Source: Halomonas sp. SpR8
GTDB taxonomy: Bacteria > Pseudomonadota > Gammaproteobacteria > Pseudomonadales > Halomonadaceae
Length of the DNA stretch: 64,000 bases
Direction: 5' to 3'
NCBI RefSeq assembly: GCF_031010195.1
Contig: NZ_JAUAMC010000007.1
Span: forward strand, 62,001-126,000
Made by a program: the position numbers and the translations under genes. A model generated the notes under the pieces. It saw only the letters and a program-made list of their open reading frames with translations. It was not told the DNA's origin and ran no database searches. Of this stretch, positions 1 through 7,133 are shown in pieces; positions within the stretch are counted from its first letter, which is position 1, and each line of letters starts with the position of its first letter.

Positions 1-434
1 CCGAGCAGCGAGGCAATGGCCGTACCATGTCGGGTGGGCTGGACTCCCGCGCGATGGAAATACCGCGAAAACTGTTTGGCGCCGCGAGAAAGATCGAAAA
101 TGGCGGGTCGCTCACCATTCTGGCCACCGTGCTGGTGGATACGGGAAGCCGTATGGATCAGGTGATTTTCGAGGAGTTCAAGGGTACGGGCAATATGGAA
201 CTGGTGTTATCACGGGATGTGGCCAATCAACGGCTTTTCCCGGCGATAGATATTGCCAAAAGCAGTACCCGTCGAGAAGAGCTTTTGATTGATGCAAAAG
301 ATATTGAAAAAGTAAGGACATTGCGTAGAGCGTTGACAACGCTTAAGCCAGTAGAAGGCGCGCAGAAGTTGCTTGAGTTATTGGATAAATATCCCACGAA
401 TGCCGAGCTATTAGATGCGTTTTTACCCGCCTAG
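1..434 (+). CDS. rho: Transcription termination factor Rho, C-terminal part (5' end outside window)
   Basis: The frame is open from the window edge (first full codon at base 3), so only about the last 143 residues are present. They match the Rho hexameric RNA helicase C-terminal domain: SGGLD, LFGAARKIENGGSLTI, DTGSRMD, the EEFKGTGNMEL segment that contributes to the secondary RNA-binding R-loop region, and RLFPAID. Rho terminates transcription by ATP-driven translocation on RNA. The tail after the FPAID segment and the sequence around GRTMSGG differ from the E. coli-type housekeeping Rho as I recall it, so this may be a second, divergent Rho; this is inference. The next gene is convergent, with a hairpin between them. 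Confidence 0.88.
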   Translation, partial: EQRGNGRTMSGGLDSRAMEIPRKLFGAARKIENGGSLTILATVLVDTGSRMDQVIFEEFKGTGNMELVLSRDVANQRLFPAIDIAKSSTRREELLIDAKDIEKVRTLRRALTTLKPVEGAQKLLELLDKYPTNAELLDAFLPA

Positions 435-449
435 TGAAATATCTGTAAT

Positions 450-498
450 AAAGAAGCTCACCTTCGTTTTTTAAAAATCCAGGGAGGTGAGCTTCTTT
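450..498. terminator. Shared hairpin between convergent rho and helicase genes
   Basis: A perfect 13-bp inverted repeat (AAAGAAGCTCACC at 450-462, its complement at 486-498) flanks a 23-nt loop containing a run of T. It lies between the stop codons of two convergent genes, so it probably serves as a terminator in both directions. The loop is long for a textbook intrinsic terminator. Confidence 0.6.
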
Positions 499-506
499 GG
501 TAAGGT

Positions 507-1703
507 TTAACGATTATTTTGTTTATTAAATTTCAAGTTTGACTCGGGTACTGCTTTTCGAACCGGAAAGCCTGCAATCTCTTTGCGCTCAATAGTGCTT
601 TTTAATCGTCTTTCAATGGCACAAAGATTTTTAAAGTCACTCATGTCTACAAAAGAAATGGCTTCACCTGAGGCACCCGCGCGGCCGGTTCGGCCAATGC
701 GGTGGACGTACTCTTCGGGCTTAAAAGGTAAATCGTAATTCACCACACGACTCAGTTCACCAATATCCAAACCACGCGCGGCAACCCCTGTGGCGACCAG
801 GTACTTTAATTCGCCAGATTTGAACTGAGCCAGAATTTTTTCGCGCATCGCCTGGCTTCTATCGCCATGGATGGAGTCCGCTGTGATGCCGCGTTTTTCC
901 AGTTGAGCAACAAGCTTGGCTGCATTGTGTTTTTTCTCGGTAAAAATAAGCGCCTGATCCCACTGTTGTTCGTTAATCAAGTGACTCAACAGGGCAGACT
1001 TGGTGTCTTTGTCGACGGTGATTAGCCACTGTTTGATATTCGCGGCGGTGCGGATGTTGGGGGAAATGGATATTTCAGACGCCAGATCGGTCATCTTGCT
1101 ATCTGAAAAATCGTAGGCCAACGCCCGAACGTCATCGGTCATGGTGGCCGAAAACAGTAGGTTTTGACGGTCTTCAGGCAGGCGATCTATGATTTTCTTG
1201 ATATCGTCGACAAAGCCCATGTCGACCATTCTGTCCGCTTCGTCCAATACCAAGACTTTAAGTTCATCAAAGTGCAGCGCACGCTGATGCGCCAAATCAA
1301 GCAGTCTGCCCGGCGTGGCGACCAGAATATCCACCCCTTTGATTAGGCGCTCTTTTTGAGCTTCGGTATCCACACCGCCATACATCGCCATAGAGGTTAG
1401 GTGCGTGTGTTTAGCGTATTGAGCCACATTGGCTTCGACCTGAACCGCTAACTCACGGGTCGGCACCAGAATCAGCGCACGTATGCGTTTGCCACGTAAC
1501 GTTCCCGCGTTACTGAACCGTTCTAGCAGCGGCAGCACAAAAGCAGCTGTTTTGCCTGTGCCTGTTTGTGCGGTGGCGATTAAGTCGTTACCCGAAAGAA
1601 TGGCAGGAATCGCTTGTTCCTGGATGGGCGTTGGCGTTTTGTAACCTAGTTCGGTAATCGCTTGAACGAGAGGAGTGGATAATCCTAGTTTTGCAAATGG
1701 CAT
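507..1703 (-). CDS. ATP-dependent RNA helicase, DEAD-box, RhlE-like
   Basis: A 398-residue DEAD-box helicase with all core motifs: Q motif near residues 22-29 (KTPTPIQE), Walker A AQTGTGKT (45-52), PTRELAVQ (81-88), TPGRLLD, DEAD (154-157), SAT (185-187), ATGVAARGLDIGE, and HRIGRTGRAG. The family unwinds short RNA duplexes using ATP and acts in ribosome assembly or RNA decay. The short basic C-terminal tail after the RecA2 domain and the overall length fit the RhlE group. The start at the ATG complementary to 1701-1703 gives the normal MPFAKLGLS N-terminus. It stands alone, convergent with rho. RhlE versus another small DEAD-box paralogue cannot be settled without alignment. Confidence 0.93.
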   Translation of the reverse strand: MPFAKLGLSTPLVQAITELGYKTPTPIQEQAIPAILSGNDLIATAQTGTGKTAAFVLPLLERFSNAGTLRGKRIRALILVPTRELAVQVEANVAQYAKHTHLTSMAMYGGVDTEAQKERLIKGVDILVATPGRLLDLAHQRALHFDELKVLVLDEADRMVDMGFVDDIKKIIDRLPEDRQNLLFSATMTDDVRALAYDFSDSKMTDLASEISISPNIRTAANIKQWLITVDKDTKSALLSHLINEQQWDQALIFTEKKHNAAKLVAQLEKRGITADSIHGDRSQAMREKILAQFKSGELKYLVATGVAARGLDIGELSRVVNYDLPFKPEEYVHRIGRTGRAGASGEAISFVDMSDFKNLCAIERRLKSTIERKEIAGFPVRKAVPESNLKFNKQNNR

Positions 1704-1878
1704 AAGGCGCCCTGACAGATCGTCGTAAGGTGTGTCGAAAATAAAAGATGAGGCAGTATAAAGTAAAACAGCTGTTGGTAGCTGTATGGTGCCAGATGAT
1801 CTGTCCCGCCGTTGAAAGCGGCTCAGATGAATGTCCAGGCCAGTATCCTCGTGATCTTATTTCCTTGCTTCTGAGGCT

Positions 1879-1967
1879 GGCCCCGTTTCGGAGTCTCTCA
1901 GCGCTTGCGGTTGGACCTGAATATACCGTGTTCCAAGATCTCCTGACTCGATATCAGCGTGATTCGG
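1879..1967 (+). pseudogene. Fragment of a paralogue of the 10950-11507 gene (piece 1)
   Basis: About 89 bases are clearly similar at DNA and protein level to bases of the intact gene near 10999-11089. Both contain the DNA string CGTTTCGGAGTCTCTCAG and encode PFRSLS, then a segment ending DLLTR-QRD. The reading continues only a short way in the same frame and diverges after QRD. The similarity resumes at 3456 (piece 2), so the two pieces appear to be one decayed gene with about 1.5 kb between them. Upstream sequence from 1748 is open but is not recognisably related. Confidence 0.6.
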
Positions 1968-2107
1968 CTGACAGACTAATGGCTTGTTTTATACCCCTAC
2001 ACTTTTTATACCCTTACGCTATGCTATTGAAATAATTGATTACAAAGCCGCACGTGCTGAGTAGCGGCAGATATTCCCTTTTTCCACGAAGAGATAATTG
2101 GTTGCAC

Positions 2108-2728
2108 ATGGCCTTTGTTAAACCTATTACGCTAGCCGCGCACGGCATTAAGCTCGTGCCATTAACACTCGCCCATGAATCCGGTCTACGCGCTGCGGCT
2201 GCGGATGGCGAATTGTGGAACCTCCGCATCACATCGGTGCCTGCGCCAGAGGAGACGCTGGGCTATATTGATACTGCGTTAAAAAGCCATGAGGAAGGCC
2301 ACCGCCTCGCTTTCGCTGTCATTGAAGAGGCCAGTGGTACGGTGCTTGGCTCCACCAGTTATCACGATATTCTGCCCGCTGAGAAGCGAGTGGAAATTGG
2401 CTATACGTGGTATGCCAAACGCGTTCAGCGTACGCATGTCAACACCACATGTAAGCTACTGCTGTTGACGCACGCTTTTGAAACACTGGGTTGCAACGTG
2501 GTCGGTTGGCGCACCGATAATTTTAACGTCGCGAGCCAGCGTGCGATTGAGCGGCTAGGCGCGAAGAAAGATGGCGTAATCCGTGGGCATAAGCTGCGCC
2601 GCGATGGCACAATCCGCGATACCGTCATGTATAGCCTACATCAGGGGGAATGGCCGGAAGTGCGCTCACATCTTAACGATTTGTTGAGCCGGCCTTCAGT
2701 CGGTGAGTTACGCAGTGCTGGCGCCTGA
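2108..2728 (+). CDS. GNAT-family N-acetyltransferase (RimJ/RimL type)
   Basis: A protein of about 206 residues with the RimJ/RimL-type GNAT pattern: an N-terminal segment (ITLAAHGIKLVPL), a long middle strand region ending VLGSTSYHDI, the acetyl-CoA region RVEIGYTWY, and ASQRAIERLGAKKDGV with a C-terminal hydrophobic strand. The family transfers acetyl groups from acetyl-CoA to amino groups of proteins or small molecules; the substrate here is unknown. I chose the ATG at 2108 because family similarity begins there; the frame is open further upstream without a recognisable start signal. With the following methyltransferase it sits between the two pieces of a decayed gene. Confidence 0.8.
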   Translation: MAFVKPITLAAHGIKLVPLTLAHESGLRAAAADGELWNLRITSVPAPEETLGYIDTALKSHEEGHRLAFAVIEEASGTVLGSTSYHDILPAEKRVEIGYTWYAKRVQRTHVNTTCKLLLLTHAFETLGCNVVGWRTDNFNVASQRAIERLGAKKDGVIRGHKLRRDGTIRDTVMYSLHQGEWPEVRSHLNDLLSRPSVGELRSAGA

Positions 2729-2808
2729 CGAGAGGCTGCAGCCAACTTATTTTCCGTTATCACTCCAACGAAGTAGTTGAGCCCAGACGTAAGGAGTCTC
2801 AAACATCA

Positions 2809-3390
2809 ATGACCACCGACCCTTGGCTCAATCGTTGGCTACCGCTATTGTGCGAACGCGCTGGCACAGATGTTGTCCTGGAAATCGGATGTGGACACGG
2901 AGATGACACGGCCATACTGGCCAGCGCCGGGCTCAGCGTCTTCGCTTTTGATCTGTCTCGTACGGCAGTGGGGCTCACCAGCGTCAGAGTTCCGACTGCT
3001 ACGGTTCAGTGCAGAGATCTCCGTGAACCATTCCCTGAGCATGTTCGTGAGGTGGGCGCCATTGTGGCGAGCCTATCGCTACACTACTTCGCTTGGGACG
3101 AAACTCAAGCCCTTGTTCAGCGGATTCGTTCCACATTAAGACCTGGGGGCATCCTGCTATGCCGTCTGAACTCCACACAGGATCATAATTTCGGGGCTAG
3201 TGGTCATGCAGAGCTTGAACCGAATTTGTTTCTTGTGGAGGGCAACCCTAAGCGCTTCTTCGATAAAGCCTCTGTTGGATTACTGTTCGACAAGGGTTGG
3301 AACAAGCTCTCAATGGAGCACTATGTCACCAGCAAGTATGTCAAGCCGAAAGCGCTGTGGGAGATCGTGCTTGAGCGAAACGATGCCTAG
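2809..3390 (+). CDS. Class I SAM-dependent methyltransferase
   Basis: 193 residues with methyltransferase motif I VLEIGCGHG (23-31), an acidic second-strand residue in FAFDLSR, and a motif II/III region ASLSLHYFAWDE followed by LRPGGILLCRLNS. It should bind S-adenosylmethionine and methylate a small molecule; it resembles TehB/UbiE-like stand-alone enzymes but the substrate cannot be read. The ATG follows an AAGGAG ribosome-binding site by about ten bases. It lies 80 bp after the GNAT gene on the same strand and may be co-transcribed with it. Confidence 0.85.
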   Translation: MTTDPWLNRWLPLLCERAGTDVVLEIGCGHGDDTAILASAGLSVFAFDLSRTAVGLTSVRVPTATVQCRDLREPFPEHVREVGAIVASLSLHYFAWDETQALVQRIRSTLRPGGILLCRLNSTQDHNFGASGHAELEPNLFLVEGNPKRFFDKASVGLLFDKGWNKLSMEHYVTSKYVKPKALWEIVLERNDA

Positions 3391-3455
3391 CGCCTCGGTT
3401 GCATCCAGTTGCTTGCTGGCATCTCATTCAGTTGCGGCCGCAAAGCTATGAGGTA

Positions 3456-3475
3456 GGCGCTACGGTAAGAACTAC
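3456..3475 (+). pseudogene. Fragment of a paralogue of the 10950-11507 gene (piece 2)
   Basis: Twenty bases match 11095-11114 inside the intact gene with one mismatch (the part encoding RYGRNY), and this point is only about a dozen bases beyond where piece 1 (1879-1967) loses similarity. The match is short, so on its own it is weak. Its correct order and spacing relative to piece 1 is what makes it believable. Confidence 0.45.
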
Positions 3476-3510
3476 TGTATAGCCAGCGTCCCCCACCTGG
3501 GCCGGGGTGC

Positions 3511-3542
3511 TTGGTGTTATGTACTTTTGGTGTCATGTACTT
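3511..3542 (+). repeat. 16-bp tandem duplication before cupin gene
   Basis: TTGGTGTTATGTACTT at 3511-3526 is followed directly by TTGGTGTCATGTACTT at 3527-3542, one mismatch in 16. It ends two bases before the GGAGA ribosome-binding site of the cupin gene. It is probably a local replication-slippage duplication. Confidence 0.8.
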
Positions 3543-3555
3543 ATGGAGAAGTAAT

Positions 3556-3885
3556 TTGAACATTACAGATTTACCTTTTGGGGTCACTGATTGGTCTGAA
3601 GTTAAGCAGACTGAACACTCTGGAGAATATGGCGTTGCTTATTGGAAGACCCGAAGCTTCGGGGATATCCGGGTGCGTATGGTGGAATACAGTCCTGGCT
3701 ATCTGGCTGATCATTGGTGCGCTAAAGGCCACATATTGCTCTGCCTAGAAGGTGAACTTCACACTGAGCTAGACGATGGTCGCTGCTTTGTTCTTACGCC
3801 TGGTTCGAGCTATCAAGTTGCCGATAATGCCGAACTTCATCGCTCTTCAACAAAGCAAGGAGCTAAGTTGTTTGTCGTTGATTAG
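3556..3885 (+). CDS. DHCW-motif cupin-fold protein
   Basis: About 109 residues, matching the small cupin family named for its conserved Asp-His-Cys/Trp signature: here YLADHWCAKGHILLCLEGEL, then a typical cupin second half (FVLTPGSSYQVADN, RSSTKQGAKLFVVD). The His residues and beta-barrel pattern suggest metal binding, but no reaction is established for the family. I chose the TTG at 3556, six bases after GGAGA, because family similarity begins with NITDLPFG; the frame extends upstream through the tandem repeat, which is unlikely to be coding. Confidence 0.82.
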   Translation: MNITDLPFGVTDWSEVKQTEHSGEYGVAYWKTRSFGDIRVRMVEYSPGYLADHWCAKGHILLCLEGELHTELDDGRCFVLTPGSSYQVADNAELHRSSTKQGAKLFVVD

Positions 3886-4191
3886 TATCACTAGCCCGTA
3901 GGCACGGCCTTGGTTATTCCATTGCCGTGCACTTATTTATCAGGATGAGTGCGAGTACGAGGGCAAAAGAGTTATTGTTATCCTCTTAAGTGCCTTGGTT
4001 GAGCTCAAGCCATCAAGCTCGCTTTCTGTAGTCACCGAACGTTTGTTTCTCATACCGCTTATGGCGGGCGTTTAGCCAAGAGGTAAGTTGTGCACCTAGT
4101 CTTATAGTCAGGCCATGTGCTGGATGCTAACCCCTCCGCTTCGCTGCGGTTTTGTCACCGGTGATGGCGTGCATAATTAAAAGGAAGAAAC
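3886..4191. other. Non-coding stretch with small inverted repeats
   Basis: No supported gene. Near its end are a short hairpin CCGC-TTCGCT-GCGG (4136-4149) followed by TTTTG, which could be a weak terminator, and a perfect 10-bp palindrome TCACCGGTGA (4155-4164). An AAAAGGAAG ribosome-binding site for the next gene closes the region. Confidence 0.4.
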
Positions 4192-4689
4192 ATGCATCAT
4201 TTAGCAGCCCAATGGATTGTGGGGTTACTGAGAGATAGAAATATTCCTTTTCTGATCTGTGGAGGGCTCGCAGCAAAGGGATATGGCTCTGAGCGTGCTC
4301 TGAATGACATCGACCTTTTTGTACCCGACGAGCACTTTGCGTCAGTGGTTCAGGCCGGTCAGGAGTTTGTATCCAAAGCTGCCGCTCACCGCCAGGAGGA
4401 AGGTTGGGATCTAACCTATGTCCAGTTCAAGTATGAAGGCATCAAAGTGGAGGTAGGTAGCGCTGACGGCTCACAAATTTTCGATGCAAGTAACGAGACT
4501 TGGGTTCCGCTCAGCATAGATTTTTCTCGCTATGTGACTGTGCATTTGCTGGGTCTTGAACTTCCCCTTATGCTGAAAGACGATCTGGTTCAGTATAAAT
4601 CTGTTCTTTCACGGCCGGTGGATATCGAAGATATCTGTGCTATCCGTGAGAGTGCGGAGCTAGGCAATTCACCGAGTGGTGGGCGTTAG
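4192..4689 (+). CDS. Nucleotidyltransferase-fold protein (MazG-related annotation group)
   Basis: 165 residues. The segment ICGGLAAKGYGSERALNDID carries the minimal nucleotidyltransferase signature (GG, then a D-I-D metal-binding pair), followed by a central beta strand IKVEVG supplying a possible third acidic residue, and KDDLVQYKSVL. Families like this include MNT/AbiEii-type enzymes, some of them toxins or antitoxins, and genes loosely annotated MazG-related. No partner HEPN or antitoxin gene is adjacent, so a toxin-antitoxin role is not supported. A clear GGAAG ribosome-binding site precedes the ATG. The substrate is unknown. Confidence 0.65.
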   Translation: MHHLAAQWIVGLLRDRNIPFLICGGLAAKGYGSERALNDIDLFVPDEHFASVVQAGQEFVSKAAAHRQEEGWDLTYVQFKYEGIKVEVGSADGSQIFDASNETWVPLSIDFSRYVTVHLLGLELPLMLKDDLVQYKSVLSRPVDIEDICAIRESAELGNSPSGGR

Positions 4690-4706
4690 GCATTCGAGGA
4701 AGGGGA

Positions 4707-4862
4707 GTGTTAGAAATACTAACTAAAGTAGTGCGTGCGTCTGCGGAGCAGAGTGTTCTCTGTCGGCTAGCCACAAGTGATGAAAGTGGCCAGCAGAATG
4801 TATCGCCAAAAGAAGTCTTTGCTATTTCGGATAGCCAGCACATTGTCGCTTCAACACATTGA
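4707..4862 (+). pseudogene. Truncated pyridoxamine 5'-phosphate oxidase-like protein (N-terminus only)
   Basis: A GTG-initiated frame of 51 codons runs from 4707 to a TGA at 4860-4862. Its product contains SVLCRLATSDESGQQNVSPK and EVFAISDSQHIV, which match the N-terminal FMN-binding strand region of small pyridoxamine-5'-phosphate-oxidase-like proteins (usual length about 150 residues). The expected continuation (an ANIASP-like segment) is replaced by STH and a stop. A GAGGAAGGGG stretch lies just before the GTG but is very close to it. I read it as a gene truncated when the following C39-like gene was joined to it. Confidence 0.65.
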
Positions 4863-4886
4863 GCGCAAGCGTTACTCGGAAACTAA

Positions 4887-5294
4887 ATGAACCCCGTCAT
4901 TCAAGAAGAAATATCCGGCTGCGGTATCGCGGCATGCGCGGCACTAACGTCCATTACCTATGTGCAGGCCAAAGAGGCAGCCAACGCCTTGGGTATCTAT
5001 GCTGAAGACACAGCACTTTGGTCAGACACAGAGTACGTCCGTAAGCTCTTGCGTGCTTTGGGCATCACGGTTGCACCCACGGAGACGCCATTCGACACCT
5101 GGGAAAGCCTGCCAGACAAGGCGCTTTTGGCCATCAAGTGGCGAATGGAGCAGGGCAGGCTTTTCTGGCATTGGGTGGTGTTCGTCAGAGATGAGCGTGA
5201 AGCAGTGGTGCTGGATTCCAAAAAAGCCTTGAAGACAAACACCCGCCGCGACTTTGGACGCATCAAGCCCAAGTGGTTCATTCGTTTAGGTTAA
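4887..5294 (+). CDS. C39-like papain-fold peptidase, stand-alone
   Basis: 135 residues with the order of a C39-type cysteine peptidase: an oxyanion Gln at residue 6, the SGCGIAACAAL helix with candidate nucleophile Cys12, candidate His95 in FWHWVVF and candidate Asp110 in VVLDSKK. In bacteriocin exporters this domain cuts double-glycine leaders, but here there is no ABC transporter or bacteriocin gene nearby, so the substrate is open. The upstream ribosome-binding site is weak. The gene follows the truncated oxidase fragment by 24 bases. Confidence 0.6.
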   Translation: MNPVIQEEISGCGIAACAALTSITYVQAKEAANALGIYAEDTALWSDTEYVRKLLRALGITVAPTETPFDTWESLPDKALLAIKWRMEQGRLFWHWVVFVRDEREAVVLDSKKALKTNTRRDFGRIKPKWFIRLG

Positions 5295-5330
5295 GGCCTT
5301 CTGGCTATTATTAAGCGCTACTAGTGAGGA

Positions 5331-5813
5331 CTATGAGCTAGCGCTTGGTTCTTGTTGGGCTCTCGCTTTTTGCTCAGCCTGATCAAGAAGAACAGGCCCG
5401 CTACCTGATTTAGCCAGTTTGTCGTCGGGGTTATAGAGCGGGCAATTAGTCATGCTCAGGCAGCCACAGCCTATACATCCTGCTAAGTTATCGCGCAGTT
5501 TTTGCAGGTAAGCAATTCGGCCATCAAGCATCTGCTGCCAGTTTTTTGAAAGCTGCTGCCAATCTTCAACCGTCGGCGTGCGGTTATTGGGTAGTGATTC
5601 AAAGGCCTGCTTTATTTCCTCCAGGCTGACACCAACTCTCTGCGCGGCTTTGATCACTGAAATCCGCCTTAGCACTTCTGGTTTGTAGCGGCGCTGATTG
5701 CCCTCATTGCGCCAGCTATGAATTAGCCCTTGCTGCTCGTAAAAATGCAGGGTGCTGACGTTAATCCCGCAGCGCTTGGCAACCTTGCCGACACTCCAAA
5801 TCGTTTCTGCCAT
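5331..5813 (-). CDS. soxR: Redox-sensitive transcriptional activator SoxR
   Basis: 160 residues of the MerR family: winged helix at residues 6-75 (VGKVAKRCGINVSTLHFYE), a dimerisation helix, and the [2Fe-2S] cluster loop CIGCGCLSMTNC with Cys113, Cys116, Cys118 and Cys124. SoxR senses redox-active compounds or superoxide through oxidation of the cluster and activates target promoters with an over-long spacer. It is divergent from a VOC-family gene, and a near-perfect SoxR site lies between them. The family assignment is secure. Confidence 0.96.
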   Translation of the reverse strand: MAETIWSVGKVAKRCGINVSTLHFYEQQGLIHSWRNEGNQRRYKPEVLRRISVIKAAQRVGVSLEEIKQAFESLPNNRTPTVEDWQQLSKNWQQMLDGRIAYLQKLRDNLAGCIGCGCLSMTNCPLYNPDDKLAKSGSGPVLLDQAEQKARAQQEPSASS

Positions 5814-5857
5814 GACTTACCCCTGAATCTTTTTTGCCATTTTTCCGCAAAAACCGC

Positions 5858-5888
5858 TTTACCTCAAGTTGAGTTGAGGTTTTATCCT
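5858..5888 (+). promoter_or_regulatory. SoxR operator within a 19-bp-spacer promoter
   Basis: The 18-bp sequence CCTCAAGTTGAGTTGAGG (5862-5879) closely matches the SoxR box of the E. coli soxS promoter. It sits inside a plus-strand promoter with -35 TTTACC (5858-5863) and -10 TATCCT (5883-5888), giving exactly the 19-bp spacer that MerR-family activators untwist. The promoter points at the VOC gene starting at 5918. The same site probably also represses soxR, whose start lies about 50 bases away on the other strand. Confidence 0.88.
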
Positions 5889-5917
5889 GCCATTTCACTT
5901 AACGCAAGGAGACTCTT

Positions 5918-6343
5918 ATGTACTTGGAACACGTTAATCTGGTGGTTGCTGATATGGATGCCATGCTGGATTTTTACCGCGCAGTCTTCCCGCACTGGCG
6001 GATCCGCGATGAGGGCCATGGCGAGTGGTATGGCAAACCACGTAAATGGATCCACTTTGGAGACGATGATCACTACCTGGCGTTAAGTGATCACGGTGAA
6101 GGGGAGAATCGTGATCTTAAAGGCCACAGCGTTGGGTTAGCCCATTTTGCTTATGTGACCGATAATTTGGACGCCGTTGTTGCTAGGCTCAATAACGCCG
6201 GTTTTGCCATTGCCAAACCCGGCGCCCCAGAGCCGTTTCGCAAAAATGTTTATTTTGTCGATCCGGCCGGTTTTGAAGTGGAGTTTGTCGAGTATCTGAG
6301 CGATATCCCGGCGGAACGGAATTTGAATCGCGATGCTCAATGA
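5918..6343 (+). CDS. VOC-family (glyoxalase/bleomycin-resistance fold) protein, SoxR-controlled
   Basis: 141 residues with two beta-alpha-beta-beta-beta units: the first begins MYLEHVNLVVADMDAMLDFY, the second near HFAYVTDNLDAVVARL and ends DPAGFEVEFVEYL, whose Glu is a usual metal ligand. The fold covers lyases, dioxygenases and binding proteins that sequester antibiotics. The AAGGAGA ribosome-binding site precedes the ATG. Promoter architecture places the gene under SoxR, which suggests a role in handling redox-cycling drugs or electrophiles; the exact activity is not readable. Confidence 0.85.
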   Translation: MYLEHVNLVVADMDAMLDFYRAVFPHWRIRDEGHGEWYGKPRKWIHFGDDDHYLALSDHGEGENRDLKGHSVGLAHFAYVTDNLDAVVARLNNAGFAIAKPGAPEPFRKNVYFVDPAGFEVEFVEYLSDIPAERNLNRDAQ

Positions 6344-6650
6344 TCAGGATTTCAACACCCACCTAGGGGGCTGACCTGTGTTAGGTCTCGATTTTGAACA
6401 CCATCAAATATTCTGCGCATAATCTGTTAAAATTTTGGCGCTTTCAGTAAGGATTGGGAGCAAAAGCTATTAGAAACGGAAGTGAGCTACTAAATCCAAT
6501 GGAAGAAGCAGGTTTACCCTAAGGAAGGCGAAGCACTCCTGCCTTATTTTATGAAGCTGCCTAGCCCTGGAGCAGATGCGAATCTATCCCAGGACTAGGC
6601 AGCTTTTAGTTACGCCTTTGGCGCAGTTGACCATCATTAGGAACCTCTAG
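6344..6650. other. Non-coding stretch before GNAT gene
   Basis: No gene is supported. Short open stretches exist (for example a 22-codon frame ending near 6523) but none has a recognisable product. The most obvious structure is the long hairpin listed separately at 6554-6605. Confidence 0.4.
6554..6605 (+). terminator. Long hairpin, terminator-like
   Basis: AAGCTGCCTAG (6554-6564) pairs with CTAGGCAGCTT (6595-6605), and after one mismatch a further five pairs (CCTGG/CCAGG) extend the stem. The following bases are only modestly T-rich (TTAGTT), so it may terminate the transcript from the VOC gene or act as an mRNA-stabilising end. Confidence 0.5.
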
Positions 6651-7076
6651 ATGATTCGTAAATACCGGGAGGCAGATATTGAACAAATTTTGGATATCTG
6701 GCTTTCAGCATCGATTAAAGCTCACGACTTTGTTGGACCAGCGTTTTGGAAGTCAAAAGTTAGCGACATGCGTAATAAATATATCCCTGCATCGGAGACC
6801 TTTGTATTTGAACGTGATGGGCAGATAGCCGGGTTTTACTGCCTCTATGGAAGTACGTTAGCTGCCGTTTTTGTGTCGCCAAACTTGCAGGGCCAAGGAA
6901 TAGGGTCAGCGCTGATGGATGATGCCAAGAGCAGAAGGTCGTGCCTGCAGCTAAGTGTCTACAGCCACAATACTCCCAGTATCAATTTTTATAAGCAGCA
7001 TGGGTTCATTTCATTAGGCGAGCAGATTGATGAACAAACGGGTGAACCTGAGTTCATCATGGAGCATTACTGTTAA
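6651..7076 (+). CDS. GNAT-family N-acetyltransferase, YjaB-like
   Basis: 141 residues. The N-terminus IRKYREADIEQILDIWLSAS, the HDF segment, the acetyl-CoA-binding loop VSPNLQGQGIGSALMD and the C-terminal NTPSINFYKQHGFISLGE all fit the GNAT fold, and the order is like the YjaB group. It should transfer acetyl from acetyl-CoA to an amine. A TAGGAA ribosome-binding site lies nine bases before the ATG. Substrate unknown. Confidence 0.85.
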   Translation: MIRKYREADIEQILDIWLSASIKAHDFVGPAFWKSKVSDMRNKYIPASETFVFERDGQIAGFYCLYGSTLAAVFVSPNLQGQGIGSALMDDAKSRRSCLQLSVYSHNTPSINFYKQHGFISLGEQIDEQTGEPEFIMEHYC

Positions 7077-7133
7077 TAGCGGCAAAGTGATTAATTTTGG
7101 GCCATTCTGCACTATGTACCGAAGGAACGATTG

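Noticed and set aside
1748..2035. Full-length 95-residue gene in front of the first GNAT
   Set aside because: Only its middle matches the 10950 gene. The rest is unrelated, so it is read as debris, not a gene.
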